From Cerioporus squamosus (lineage: Eukaryota; Basidiomycota; Agaricomycetes; Polyporales; Polyporaceae), in assembly GCA_022592435.1 (NCBI GenBank), contig JABYQS010000006.1, positions 1-64,000 on the forward strand: a stretch of 64,000 bases of DNA, in the 5' to 3' direction. Shown here piece after piece: positions 48,279 through 59,480 of the stretch. The translations under genes and the position numbers were made by a program. How positions within the stretch are numbered: position 1 is the stretch's first letter; each line of letters begins with the position of its first letter. The notes beneath the pieces are model-generated. The model was given only the letters and a program-made list of their open reading frames with translations. It was not told the origin of the DNA and made no database searches.

Positions 48279-49263
48279 ATGCAGGCCATTAAATGTGAGT
48301 CGTAGCCGCAGATTGGCTCCGTGATCCCCCATTCGCTGACACGCAGTCAGGTGTTGTTGTAGGAGATGGTGCGGTGGGAAAGGCAAGTGCTCTTCGCAAG
48401 TCGGTCGGCGAGCTTGATAGCTTATAGGATGGCGGATACAGACGTGTCTTCTCATCTCGTACACCACCAATGCCTTCCCCGTGCGTACCATCCCTGCTTC
48501 CCAGACGAGCGCTCGCTGACTTGCAGGCAACAGGGCGAGTATATCCCCACTGGTGAGCCAATTCCCCTTCTGCGAAGAAGCGATCCTTATGGCGTGGACG
48601 GTCAGTATTCGATAACTACTCGGCAAATGTCATGGTCGACGGCAAGACGATCTCTCTCGGTCTTTGGGATACGGCCGGTCAGGAGGATTACGACCGTCTC
48701 CGCCCGTTGTCCTACCCCCAGACCGACGTGTTCCTCATCTGCTTCTCGCTCGTCAGCCCTCCCAGTTTTGAGAACGTGCGAACCAAAGTGCGTACGCCGC
48801 AGACTAGACTCAGAAGTCTGATGCTGACGCGGCGTGGGTGTTGTGATTGTTTCAAGTGGTACCCGGAGATCTCGCACCATGCCCCCTCAACGTCCATAGT
48901 CCTTGTCGGCACCAAGCTTGATTTGCGTGAAGATCCCGCCACTATTGAGAAGCTGAGGGACCGGTATGTATCCCCGTGTCCCAGCAGTGGACAACAGTGC
49001 TAACAGTTGCCACAGTCGGATGGCGCCTATCCAGTACTCGCAGGGTGTTCAGATGGCGAGGGACATTGGTGCCGTGAAATACTTGGAGTGTTCTGCTTTG
49101 ACTCAGAAAGGTCTGAAGACCGTCTTCGACGAGGCCATACGTGCAGTCTGTGAGTTTTCGATCCCAACATACCACGTATTCACTGGTCTAATTCCACACG
49201 CTAGTGAACCCTCCCCCGGCGCCCACGAAGAAGAGCAAGAGCAAGGGGTGCATTATCGCTTGA
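48279..49263 (+). CDS. RAC1: Rho-family GTPase RAC1
   Basis: RAC1 is a membrane-linked switch that steers polarity, hyphal growth and NADPH oxidase. The ATG at 48279 opens a 16-nt exon (MQAIK), followed by [11 protein letters not shown] (P-loop), then a GC-AG intron at 48383-48441. The next parts are [20 protein letters not shown], the effector loop [19 protein letters not shown], the switch II motif [28 protein letters not shown] and [22 protein letters not shown] and [11 protein letters not shown] fit Rac rather than Cdc42. The basic tail [15 protein letters not shown] carries a CAAX box. About 195 residues. All nucleotide-binding motifs are intact. Confidence 0.93.
48383..48441 (+). other. 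GC-AG intron in RAC1
   Basis: The exon ends GGAAAG and the intron begins GCAAGT and ends ATACAG. Splicing there joins GDGAVGK to TCLLISY, the invariant GTPase P-loop, so the GC donor is firmly placed. Confidence 0.85.
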
Positions 49264-50002
49264 GTACCCGCGCGGCACGAATCATGATTTGCCAGTACGA
49301 CTATCATCATACCATTTACGATCTTGCAACCATTTACGACTTACGTCCCGTCCGTTCAACGTCCCGCTGCCCTCACATGTAGTCGCCTTCGCCGCGCCCG
49401 AGTACAGTGAGCAGATGGCCGCCGCCATTCGACTTCCCAACTCCAACCGTACGGGACTTCGCTCCGGTCACAGTTTGGTCGTTCACGTCCCCCCGTGTCG
49501 TTGTCCGGTGTTCTTTCCTAGCTAGCTTTTGAGGAGATATCATATATTGCATTTGTCCACAGGCCCCCACATACAGGCTAGCCCGAGTCCGTCTTTTGGT
49601 TGCTCGTGTCGCATGTTGTGTAGTTCTGCTCTTGGAGTGACTTGTGTAAGATACAGTCTTCTCGGACACGTGGACTGATCCTCGACGGTCGATGATTGAG
49701 TGTCGCAGCGAGCTCTTCACGCACTAAGTAGTAGTACTAGTAGCTCCACCTAACAGGTTCCTCGGTCATGTGACCGTCCGTTGAGTTAGCTCATGGCACA
49801 CAGTTGTTGCGGCTCAGTTTGTCCAAGTACCTTCTCCTTCTCTAAATCGCGAGGCTAAAGTTGGGTTAAAGCCCACAAAACAGTGGCTTATTCTGCTCGG
49901 GGGTTATTAACCTCCTTGTACCAAAACAGCCGCTTCAAAAGGGTGACACAGCCAGGCGTATTTCTCTACGCTCATCAGGTCATCGGAAGAGACTCGCGTG
50001 CT
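49264..50002. other. Intergenic
   Basis: 739 bp between RAC1 and the NGL2-like gene; no gene seen. A frame upstream of 50003 is open without ATG and could be a 5' leader. Confidence 0.4.
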
Positions 50003-51795
50003 ATGTCCAGAGCGTACCAGCCCACCGCCGATGACATTGCTAAGGCAGAACAGCGGCGACTAAAGAGAGAGCAAGCCAAGTTGAAGAAGGACGCAGCTCC
50101 GGTAGTGGAAGATGAGAAGGGTCAGATACTACCTCGCGAATGGCTCGACGTCTCGCCGCAACTCGCAAGTAGCGAGGGCCATACGGTCAGAGTCATGACG
50201 TGGAACGTAAGCAAAGCCAGCAGCTATTTCATGAACCAAACTGATGAAACCTATGGATGCAGTTGCTAGCGCAGAGCCTCGTTCGTGAGTGCCTTGATCG
50301 CATGGTAACTTCTCACTGACCGAGCGGACTTTAGGCAGGGAGCTGTTCCCCACGAGCGATTGCCTGAAAGCAAGCCAACGCGAGCACATGCTATATCGCG
50401 AGATTCTATCGCATAATGCTGCGATCTGCTGCCTCCAGGTTTGACTTTCTCCCAGGTTGGAAAGAGGACGCATCTGACACATATCGAGATCAGGAAGTTG
50501 ACAGGACAGAGAAGCTGTTCCCTTTACTCGAGAAGGCCAACTACGCCTGGGTGTATGCGGCTGGCCCTCGCAAGAAGCACGGCTGCCTCATCGCATACCG
50601 GAAGGACGCCTTCTCGTGCATCCGCCAGAAGGTTGTCACCTACGATGACCAAGAAATCCGGGAGGACGGAGATGCGCAGGCACGTCGTGGATCCAGCTTC
50701 CGCACGAAGAACATTGGGAACCTCGTCGCTCTACGGAAGATTGGCCCCGGGAGCGACGGAGTGATCGTCGCTACGACGCACTTGTTCTGGCACCCAGCGT
50801 GAGCCTAATGCTGCTCGTTCCAATTCTTCGGCCACATAGCTCATCGTCTTCCAGATACGCATATGAGCGTGCAAGGTACGGGTGTTGATGCGGGTGTGTT
50901 CGAATACCTGACAGATATTGCTAGGCAAGCTGGGATTCTCCTCCGAGAAGTTACTAGGTTCCGCTCAGAAGGCACAGACCCAGAGACTCACTGGCCGTCT
51001 ATCATCGCCGGTGGTAAGACCGACTTCTTCCGGTCAGAGTTCTCTGTGATTTGAACAGCGTTGATGGTGCCCCAGATTTCAACTTCCCTCCAGACGATCC
51101 TGCCTACTCTCTGCTCGTCGGCGAGGCGTTGTTGCCCGAGCAGAAGGCGCGGTTGGAGGCATCCCGCGTTGTGCACGCAAGCATCGACCCCACCATCGCT
51201 GCAGAAGGCGCCGCACAAGCAGAGGAAGAGGAAGAAGGCGCGGAGAGTGGCGAGAACGATCCAGACAGAATCATCGTCAACGCGCGCGCTGCTCAGCCCT
51301 CCGATGGTCTTCTGACGGACGCAGAGCTCGAGGGCTTGTTCAGACAGTCTGGAACGCCGACGAGTGCATACGAAGCTGGGCAGAAGGCTGTCCCGGGCAT
51401 CTCGGGATCCGAACTGACCTACGGGAGCAGGGGAACAATCCCTGGCGACCGCCGGGGATCATATGAGCCGTGTTACACGAGCTATACCCATGTAAGAGAA
51501 CATGCTCGTTTGCAAGGAGTGCATTTGCTGACAGAGTTCGGGCAGTACTGGAAGTCGGTGTTAGGTACGAGCGTTGGAAGATCGTGTCGTTGCCGTGATA
51601 TACCATGGCTGACACGTCGTGTGTTTGCCAGATTACATCTTCGTCCTCGACGCTCCCGGGCGCGACGTTTCAGTGGTGCGACTCGCGAAACCACACAGCA
51701 AGGAGGCGTTTGGAGAGGGACTTCCCCGGAAGGGCGTTTGTGGCAGCGACCACATCTCGCTTGCTGCGGACCTGCACTGGCCTCCGTTACAATAA
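50003..51795 (+). CDS. NGL2: Endonuclease/exonuclease/phosphatase-fold protein, NGL2-like
   Basis: The fold is that of the CCR4/Angel deadenylase group; yeast Ngl2 trims 5.8S rRNA. The ATG at 50003 gives MSRAYQPTADDIAKAEQRRL, a basic helix. Later: VRVMTWN, then LLAQSLVRRELFPTSDCLKA, HNAAICCLQ (expected ICLQE metal-binding strand) joined to EVDRTEKLFPLLEKANYAWV, GPRKKHGCLIAYRKDAFSC, VIVATTHLFWHPAYAYERAR, IIAGDFNFPPDDPAYSLLVG, YIFVLDAPGRDVSVV and CGSDHISLAADLHWPPLQ-stop (51793-51795). The catalytic set N, E, GDFN and SDH is present. A Glu-rich insert sits at about 51220-51260. Which RNA it acts on is not shown by sequence. Confidence 0.85.
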
Positions 51796-52088
51796 AGCCT
51801 TGGTATACAGATGTTGAAGATAGAGCGATCGATTTCATTTAGATGGGTGGATGTATGCAAACGTGATAATCATTAGGTTTCGGAAAAGAGCAGTAAAGGC
51901 TACAGCCAATGCAGAGAGAAGAGATATGCTAATAGACGGGTCTACTATAGTGTGGACATCGATGGAGATGACTTGGTGGGGCGCGTCCTCAGAGACGAAT
52001 GAATGCGTAGTAATGCGAGCAACGAAGGGTCATGACGTAGATACGGAGGAGACGAGAGAGAGATCGACAAGGGACAAAGTAACGGGGA

Positions 52089-55000
52089 CTAAATGAAAAT
52101 AGGAGGTCGAGATTGGATTGAAAAGCGAGTCCGCATCTCCTCGCCAGGTCCGTTCTGCACCCAAACGAAAGTCAAGCAGCAACAACCCACATAATCACCG
52201 CCCATTGGCACGATCGAGCCCACGAGGAGCTCGTCAAACAGCCCACCCGCGCTCTTCTCGTTCCGGAGCTGCAGCATATACACGACGCCCGTCCTCAGGC
52301 CCTTGTCGCTCAGCTCGACCGCGACGCCCGTCTTGCCGACGCGCTCGACGCCATCCGTGAGCACGATCGTCGAGATGAGCACCGTCTTGTTCTTGTTGTC
52401 CGCCTCCACCACGAGCTGCTTGATGTTCGTCGGGTCCTCGCGGTACAGCCGCAGCCGCGCACTTCCGAGCGACTTCCATTGCGCGTGCTGCTGCTTCAGG
52501 AATACCTTGCACTTCATTTGTGCCGACACCACCGACGTCACCGGGCCCGTGTGCCGCGGAGTCTCCTCCACAGGCGACCCCGGCGGGCTCGGGTCCTCGA
52601 TCGAGAAGGAGCCCGCGGTGGAGACCGACCGCATGCTCATCTGTGCAGAGGGTAGAAGCGGACGTGGTTGGGGTGCATGCAGGCCGCCACCGCCGGACGC
52701 AAGGTTCGGCAGCGAGCTCGATGAGCCGCTTCGCTGCAAGAACCCTGGTTGCGGAGGCGGAAGATCTCCGGGATAGCCCGGCATCGGGGGATGAGGGCCG
52801 CCGTTCATAGGCTGTTGACCGCCCAAGGAGCGCGATGAAGGCATCTTGCGCAGGCCATCCATCGTCGGCTCGGAAGGAGGGCGCGGCGGAGGGTATGCAG
52901 GTCCTGGCCGCCGGGGCCTCCCGGTCCCATGCCCGGACGTGGACCCGGAGGGAAGCCCATACCCATGCCAGGCTGTGGTGGGCGCTGCGGCATGCCCTGG
53001 TACGACTGGCCGATCTGCGGGGGACCGTTCGTGAAGTTCCCCTGCCGTTGCTGAGGCGGCATACCGGGACCGCCCGGTCCAGGACCGTTGAGACTGGGTT
53101 GGCGTTGAGGAGGGGGACCACCGTGGGGAGGAGGACCATGCCCGAAGCTGGGATTCCGTTGAGGAGGCATTCCCGGACCATTGTGCCCATTGAAAGCACT
53201 TGGAGGAGCCCTGCCCATGGGGCCTCCTGCTCCTGGATGCATGACCTGGCCGGGGCCGAACGCCTGCTGCGGCATAACCTGACCAGGTCCATAGCCGCCT
53301 GGTGGCATCATCTGGCCAGGACGGGGAGGCATAACCTGTCCGGGGCCGAAGCCGCCTGGAGCCATAACCTGCCCTGGTCCGAATCCTGGCCCACCCGGTC
53401 CGGAAGCGGCAGACGTAGAACGTTGAGGGAACCCTTGCTGTGCGGGCCCAACAGGGGAGTGTGGCTGGCCAGGGCCGCCAATGTTCATTCTACCCATCTC
53501 GCCGGACAACGCCGCATCGGCGAGCGCAGCACCAGCAGAGTTGACTCGGGATGGCGGGTCGTTTGATCGCCGAGAGTTTGAACTGGCCGGAGACATCGCC
53601 CGTTCAGGAGACATGCTTTCACTGAAACGGTCTACTGATTCTGCCATTGAAGGAGGATGGCTTCGATCGAATGGTCCTGAAGGCGGTCTTGACGTGCTGT
53701 TACCCATGTTGCTTTGCATAGAAGGTAGAGCGGGAACAGGGGGTGGGGGATTCTTGGAAGAAGACGGGAACACTGTATGGCGCAACGCCGGTGAGTTTGC
53801 TAAAACCTATGCGTGATTGGGTTCTATACTTACGCGTAGACGCGGTCTCGATACAGTCCTTGAAATCGGCAAGGAGCCGATCCCTGGAAGCCGTGGAGTC
53901 CGTGCGCATGATCAGCGTCTCCTTGCGTAGAATGAGGACTGAAATCGAAACGTCTGAAGAAGCAGTTAGCGATATCCTCATCTCCGACGGACTTTGCTTA
54001 CCATCTACGGGCGCTACGCGCAGATGTTTGCCTGCTAGAGGCGGGTATAACAGCCACATGTCTGGCCCATCGCGACCAGCGGCCTCCATCTCCTTCGGGG
54101 TCATTTTCTCGCACACCAACATCAAGTCTGTAAGCAAGAAGACGTGGCCGCGTTCCTGCACTATTTCGACGCCTGTCGACCGAGGAGTGAAGGAGATTAC
54201 TACGGGGGTAGAGCAGCGCAACTCTCGGGTATAGTGTAGATTCGGAGGTGCGATTTGCAAGCGCACTTGCTGTGAGCATAGAATATAATCAATATTATGT
54301 CATGGGGTAGATGCCTCACATACGAACCTTCGACTTCATGGAGAAGATGTCCATTGTGCGTTCTGTGGACAGCCGTCGCTCGAGGTCAGTGATAGGCATG
54401 GACAACGTCGACGTCGAGGTTCGACTGTCGGTCGTAGGTGCCGTGTCCTCTGACCGCCTACCACTGAGAGGAAGTACTCGTCAATCCGCAGATCTCTGAT
54501 GTGATCAACAAGGTTCGACCCTACCTGCTCGAAAGACTACCACTAGCTCGCGTCGAATCACTAGCTCGTTGCGAGGGTGACGTTGGCTGAGAAGAAGGTA
54601 CGCGGGACTGGGGCTCTAGCGTGCTTTGCCGATCGCGCATGTCAATCACGACCTCATCCTCGGTTTCGAACGGGGGCAGCGTCTCTTCCTTCGGCTTAGA
54701 GCCGCCAACACGAATTTGCGCACGACTGTCCAGCATCGCGAGCAATCTGTCCAGCTTCTCCAGAGCTCCAGAGAGCATACGATGGTCGCTTCGGCCTGGA
54801 GTTGTGCTCTTGAGCAACCGGCCGTAGAGCTTCTTGTAGTACTTGAGACGTCCCTTCGGTAACAGGAAGAGTTCATCAAGCGTCCAGATAGGCGGCTCTG
54901 ACGGATGTGCAGGAGCTGACGCAGGGAGCGGGGGAGGGTTGGACGCTGAGAATACAGCGAGGTTAGTACGGACCCGGGAGTTGTCCTGCACAGGGTCCCA

Positions 55001-55827
55001 AGTGTCGAATCCGGAACAGAACTTGGAACAGTAGTTGGTGTATGGGCCGTCTAGATCGTCGATCTAACAAGGGCTTGAGACAGGAGCACATAAGAGCCAT
55101 GGACAATACTTACCCATTTCATGAGCAGGTCACCGAGACCCTTAGGGTTTGTCCCGATCTCCTTGAGTTTCTGTGCGACATAGGTGAGACAAACATCACA
55201 CTTGATATCGAATAGGTCTCACCCCGAGCAACTGACGATTAGCCTTGTAGATGCCTTCTATGGTTCGGAACATGGTATCCAATTCGGGCGGAGGGAGGTT
55301 TGAACGCGACCATGCCGCTGCGACTTTCTGCGTTTACGACGCGTTTAATGGCCACGCCTCACGGAAACGGAGATGAAGTGAATAGAAGCTGCGGACGTAC
55401 TCGAATAATCCCCGTCAGCAGGTCCACGTACACCTTCTCCGTTTCGATGAGGTCGGTGAGCGGGTTGGCCTTCTTGGCCTTGCCATCTGCCGAGGGGGAT
55501 GCTGGTGCTGACGGCAACGTTCCCGGTGCGGGCGTGAGGGGTGTGAGAGGAGCGGAGCCGAGGGCTTTGGGATATCGTGAAATGGGGATCGTATAGGGCG
55601 TGTGAGAGCGTGAGGGACATACATAGGTCTGATGCAGCTAGAGACGCCTTGACATCGATTGGAGCGAGCGGTTTGTGGGGAGGCGGAGGAGGCTGGTCTG
55701 GAGCGAGATCCTGTACAATCTTGGGCGGCGGGGGAGGCACACCGAAGTCGAGCGGGGGTATGGAGGGGAGGTTCTCGTCCTTGGCGGGGGGCGGGAGGGG
55801 CTTTGAGGGCAGCTCCGGGAGGGCCAT
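52089..55827 (-). CDS. Rho guanine nucleotide exchange factor (DH domain) with proline-rich tails
   Basis: A Rho-GEF turns on Rho-type GTPases by swapping GDP for GTP. The ATG at 55827 gives MALPELPSKPLPPPAKDENL, proline-rich. The DH domain begins NPLTDLIETEKVYVDLLTGI (about 55480-55410) and runs on through KLKEIGTNPKGLGDLLMKWI and CSKFCSGFDTWDPVQDNSRV. A PH-like region follows, with GHVFLLTDLMLVCEKMTPKE (near 54120) and TLIMRTDSTASRDRLLADF. Next is a Pro/Gly-rich part with PGQVM repeats (53250-53410). The C-terminal globular part includes MKCKVFLKQQHAQWKSLGSA and LISTIVLTDGVERVGKTGVA. The frame changes near 52900; a 59-nt GTATGG-CAG intron can explain it. The last residues before the stop at 52089-52091 are uncertain. 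Confidence 0.78.
53250..53410 (-). repeat. PGQVM short tandem repeat in the Rho-GEF
   Basis: Four copies of (F/Y)GPGQVM and one shorter RPGQMM copy, separated by APGG, PPG, PQQA or HPG spacers, with a recurring CCNGGNCAGGTNATG-like DNA unit. Low-complexity coding repeat. Confidence 0.7.
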
Positions 55828-56164
55828 GGAGGACGGAGGGAGACCAGATGCAGGAAAGGAACGTGGATGCGCGAGGGCAAGGCGAGTCGTATGGCAAGCA
55901 GGCGGGAGAAAGTCGTAAAAAGCGAAGAGCAGCGTCTACGCCAGCGGAGGGAGCGCGGTACCTGGATTGGTCCTCGATGGCAGCGGCTCCTGCTTCGTCG
56001 CACCGACGCCTTCTCGCGATGGCGGAGCACGTTCCTATGGCCCAGACGCAGTCACGTGCAGCACGCGGTCCAACCAGCAGCCGCCCGACGCGTCTCCGAC
56101 GTCAGCCTGAGCTCCCCGCTCAGCCTCCCTCCTCCGCCGCATCCTCCGCCGCGCACGCCGCGCC

Positions 56165-57072
56165 ATGTCCCTCGCCAAGAGCTGGTTCGACCACACGTTC
56201 TCCTCCCGGCAGACCACAGAGCAGCTCCTCCGCCCAGACCTCGAGTCCGGCCTGCTCTCCCAGCACGACTATGACCTCGCCGTCGCCTTCCTCCCCGGTT
56301 ATCACCGGTACCTGCCTGTATGTCTTCCTCCCTAACACCCTGCAGAACCTCCATTCAATCTGCACGCCGCATACGGCACTGCGCAGTACGTCCACACCGT
56401 TGTCTGGGGCGCTGCAGCTGGCTTCGGATTGTATCGCTTCAAACCCAAAGTCCGCTTCCCCACCACCATAGTCGGCGTGTCTGCAGTGTCTGGCTATGGC
56501 TTTGGCTTGGCCCACTACTTTCGGAAACATCGCGAGTTTGCCCGCGAGCTCGATGACCGCCAGGCGTTCCTGCTCGTGCTCGAGAATGTGAACAAGCGTC
56601 TCGGGAACCCAAATCGCCTCTTCCCCCAGCTGGACAACAACCGAATACTGGAAAGCGTCATGAAACGTAAACAGGAGAGCGGCGAAGTCCTGGCCCCGGG
56701 TGTCGAACTCATAGGCGATTCTACGCCCGAGTCCTTGACAAATGGCTCGACGCCCGCTCCGAAAGGTAGGACTCGTCTGCCTCGTCGGTGAAGTGTGCCT
56801 GACGCGTATTTGTCGCTTTAGTTACCGAGGAATCGTCACCCTCCCGCCCTAAGAGTGTGTGGGAGGCCATTCGAGAAGCTAACGCGCAGAACACTGGGAA
56901 GCGGAGCTCGTGGGACGAGCTGCGCCAACGCCACGAACGTGAGCGTGTCTCTGACCGTGTCTCTGTGCAACCACAAGCCAGCACGTCTTCCGACCTGGAA
57001 GATCCCCGCGTGCAGGCACAAGCCGAGTTCGATGCCATCCTCGAGGCTGAACGTAGGGCCGCTCGCGGCTGA
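56165..57072 (+). CDS. Small membrane protein of unknown function, conserved layout
   Basis: The ATG at 56165 gives MSLAKSWFDHTFSSRQTTEQ. A 48-nt intron (GTTATC near 56300 to CTGCAG near 56347) joins AVAFLP to EPPFNLHAAYGTAQYVHTVV. The more obvious donor GTATGT would leave only 28 nt and a broken frame. A hydrophobic part follows (VVWGAAAGFGLYRFKPKVRF; TTIVGVSAVSGYGFGLAHYF), then charged helices (DDRQAFLLVLENVNKRLGN). After a second intron near 56770-56820 the tail is SVWEAIREANAQNTGKRSSW, then DELRQRHERE. The stop is at 57070-57072. The helix-GxxxG pattern and the tail faintly recall OCIA-domain proteins, but this is not a firm match. Confidence 0.6.
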
Positions 57073-58156
57073 GTGCTGAGTCGCAGCCCTATTCGCTACC
57101 GTGACCTCCCACGGATCCTTACTCTACTCTACATGGGTGGCGAGTATGTCCAACTTTATGATATGGTGCGTAAGCGTCTCGACCGCCTGATACAGTCCCG
57201 CGCTGACCCTGTAGTGTCAGTACAATTGTAGCATAGGAACGCTCAGGATGGAACAAATCTTTGCCGTTGCAACGTTGACAGTTTGGCGCGCTTGCAGAAG
57301 GCACGACGGATACGCATGTCCATAGCTCCCATCGGTCCAGACGGGTCCGATGGAAATGGCCGCAGAAGGGCCCCCATTCCTCTTCATCGCTACAGTAAAT
57401 GTGCCCTTCTATCTATTCAGCTGGGGTGCTGACGTTTTCAAGCTGTCAAATTCACCGTAGCAGTGTCAGTTAACGCCTTGTATGCGGCACATCGTGCGTC
57501 AGGAAGCAAGTCTACCTGGTATCCAGCGACTCCATTCTCGAATGACTCATATCCATTTGCGAGGGTCGTAACAGGCCGTAACTCGTTGGGAACGAACAGT
57601 CAAGTCTCAATGCAAAGACCGGAGCATGTTGACACACTTGATGTCGATGATTCGTCTATGCTGACTCACTTACACCTCCCAGGCCGAGCCAATCGCGCAG
57701 CATATGCTGCGAGCTGAGGAGATGGCATGAAGGAATGTGAACATAGATCTTCTGGTTCCTTGGCAACGAAGAAGGAAAGGCATGGTAGACTTCTTCGCAA
57801 GTACGCCAGTTAAAGCATGGTTCTGTTGCCGCTCTGCTGCTCCCATCGCTGCGACTCTCGCTACTGCTGTGTAGGTATTTTGGCACATATATGCTTAATT
57901 GACCAGCATACCGGTCTATGGCTCGTCGTACCTCACTTATTGTGGCCGACACTAACGTGGGTCTGAGTACATGACCACCAAAGTAAGTACTCGATGTTTG
58001 GTAGGTTAGTCAAGGATATGACCTCATAACCCTAGATCAGGGCTGAATCGGGATCCGATCTCATGAACACACACGATTGTCATTCCCCACTACCTGCGAC
58101 TTGCCTCCGGACAAAGAACTCTGACCATCTATCTTACTCTCAGCACTTTTCGAAGC
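57073..58156. other. Intergenic
   Basis: 1.08 kb. A minus-strand frame at 57656-57952 is open for 98 codons but shows no motif or splice logic. Nothing supported. Confidence 0.35.
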
Positions 58157-59480
58157 ATGGGCTGGCAGAAGACCTTCACGCTCGCTCGCCGCAGCAAGGG
58201 TTGTCATCTCGTGACGGACGAGGTGCTCACCCAGATTGAGCCAGGACTCCGAGGAGTGCAGGTGCGTTCTGCATATGTATGCGCCCAGTCGTTCTTGTCG
58301 AAAGGCTTCCGTGTCGCTGGTTTCAGCAATACATACCTCGGCGGTTGCATGATGCAGCTTGCATTGTACACCGCTGAACCGTAATGCACGGCATCATCGT
58401 TCGTCTTGCTCGGCGCTGCTGAGTACTTCGCCTCTTGATACTCTACGCATGCGACGCGTCTCATCATTACCGTTCCAGCCGTGAGATACACCCGGGAATG
58501 CCTCGTATCCACGTTACCGCTGTTCTAGTTCGTTTTGAGATAGCTAACTTGTTGATTGTTGATATTACAGGTCGGCATGTTGTACCTCTTCATGTGGGTA
58601 CCCCTACCCCCCGGCCACGGACGGGAAAATATGTGCTGATAGTGATATGCCGATATCTGGCACGCACTGCGTCGCAGCCAACACACCTCCGCAGCGCTCA
58701 CGATCAACGAGAACTTCGACAAAGGCACGTTGCTCCGTTTGCTCATGATCCGGCGCGCTACTGACGACGCTTCCGAAACGCAGACGTTCGGAGAGGTGAG
58801 AGATTCTCGCGTCAGAGCGGTGTTCCCTCCCCATTCAATGCAGATCCCTGGGCGACTGAACGGGTGCTGTGCTTGCGTTTTGATCTTCCTCGTCGCGTCT
58901 GTGGCCAATCACCGATCGTCCGTAGACATGGACATGGCCCTTGACAAGATCGTCCCGGAAAGTCTGAACTGGAGACATACAGACGAGGGCCCGGAGTAAG
59001 TCCCATGCGGAGGTCTCCTCCTTGGACGAAGGCTTCCTCGTCGATGGTATGCTAAACATGCTCTTTACATGGGGAATTTGCAACCCAGCGACTCGTGAGT
59101 GCTCCCCAGCGGTCCGTTGTCTTGAGATGGTGCTATGGTGCTGATGTATGCGTCGGTCGTTCGCACGCTCCGTGTTTGCCCTCCGCAGGGTATCTCACAC
59201 TAAGACCTCGCTCGTCGGGACGTCCATCTGCGTCCCGATCACGGATGGCCGTCTGAACCTCGGCACATGGCAAGGTGAGTGGAGGTCCAATATCGTGCAC
59301 GAGAGCTGCTGAGGTTCAAGGGCGTTACCCTCCACCCTCCCCCGCCGCCGACTTTGTCCGATTGTGACGACTGTGCTGCTGATGTTCGCTGTCATAGGGA
59401 TTTACCTCACCGAGTTCAGGCATGCACCCCACGCTCGTCGAATCGTGGCGACTATCCTGTACGTCGACTCCCATCCGTAG
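58157..59480 (+). CDS. YjbQ/UPF0047 family protein with microexons
   Basis: Bacterial YjbQ proteins have weak thiamine-phosphate synthase activity; the eukaryote role is unclear. Eight exons were joined by frame: 58157-58261, 58571-58593, 58678-58724, 58784-58795, 58926-58995, 59089-59094, 59189-59274 and 59398-59480. They total 432 nt, or 143 residues plus stop. They give RRSKGCHLVTDEVLTQIEPG, IQHTSAALTINENFD, KDVRRDMDMALDKIVPESLN, WRHTDEGPDDSVSHTKTSLV, VPITDGRLNLGTWQGIYLTE and FRHAPHARRIVATI, the complete family core with its conserved HTSA, H-x-EGPDD, SH and E residues. Exons 4 and 6 are 12 and 6 nt. The third intron (58725-58783) has a GC donor. The first intron is 309 nt, long for this window. 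Confidence 0.88.

Noticed and set aside
52890..52960. Frame change in the Rho-GEF near 52.9 kb as another one-base error
   Set aside because: A 59-nt GTATGG...GGCCAG intron gives the right phase, so no indel is needed, although it lacks a clear branch point and a missing C remains possible.
56290..56350. Frame break in the 56.2-57.1 kb gene at donor GTATGT
   Set aside because: Using the donor GTTATC 20 nt earlier gives a 48-nt intron and an unbroken frame; the GTATGT intron would be only 28 nt.
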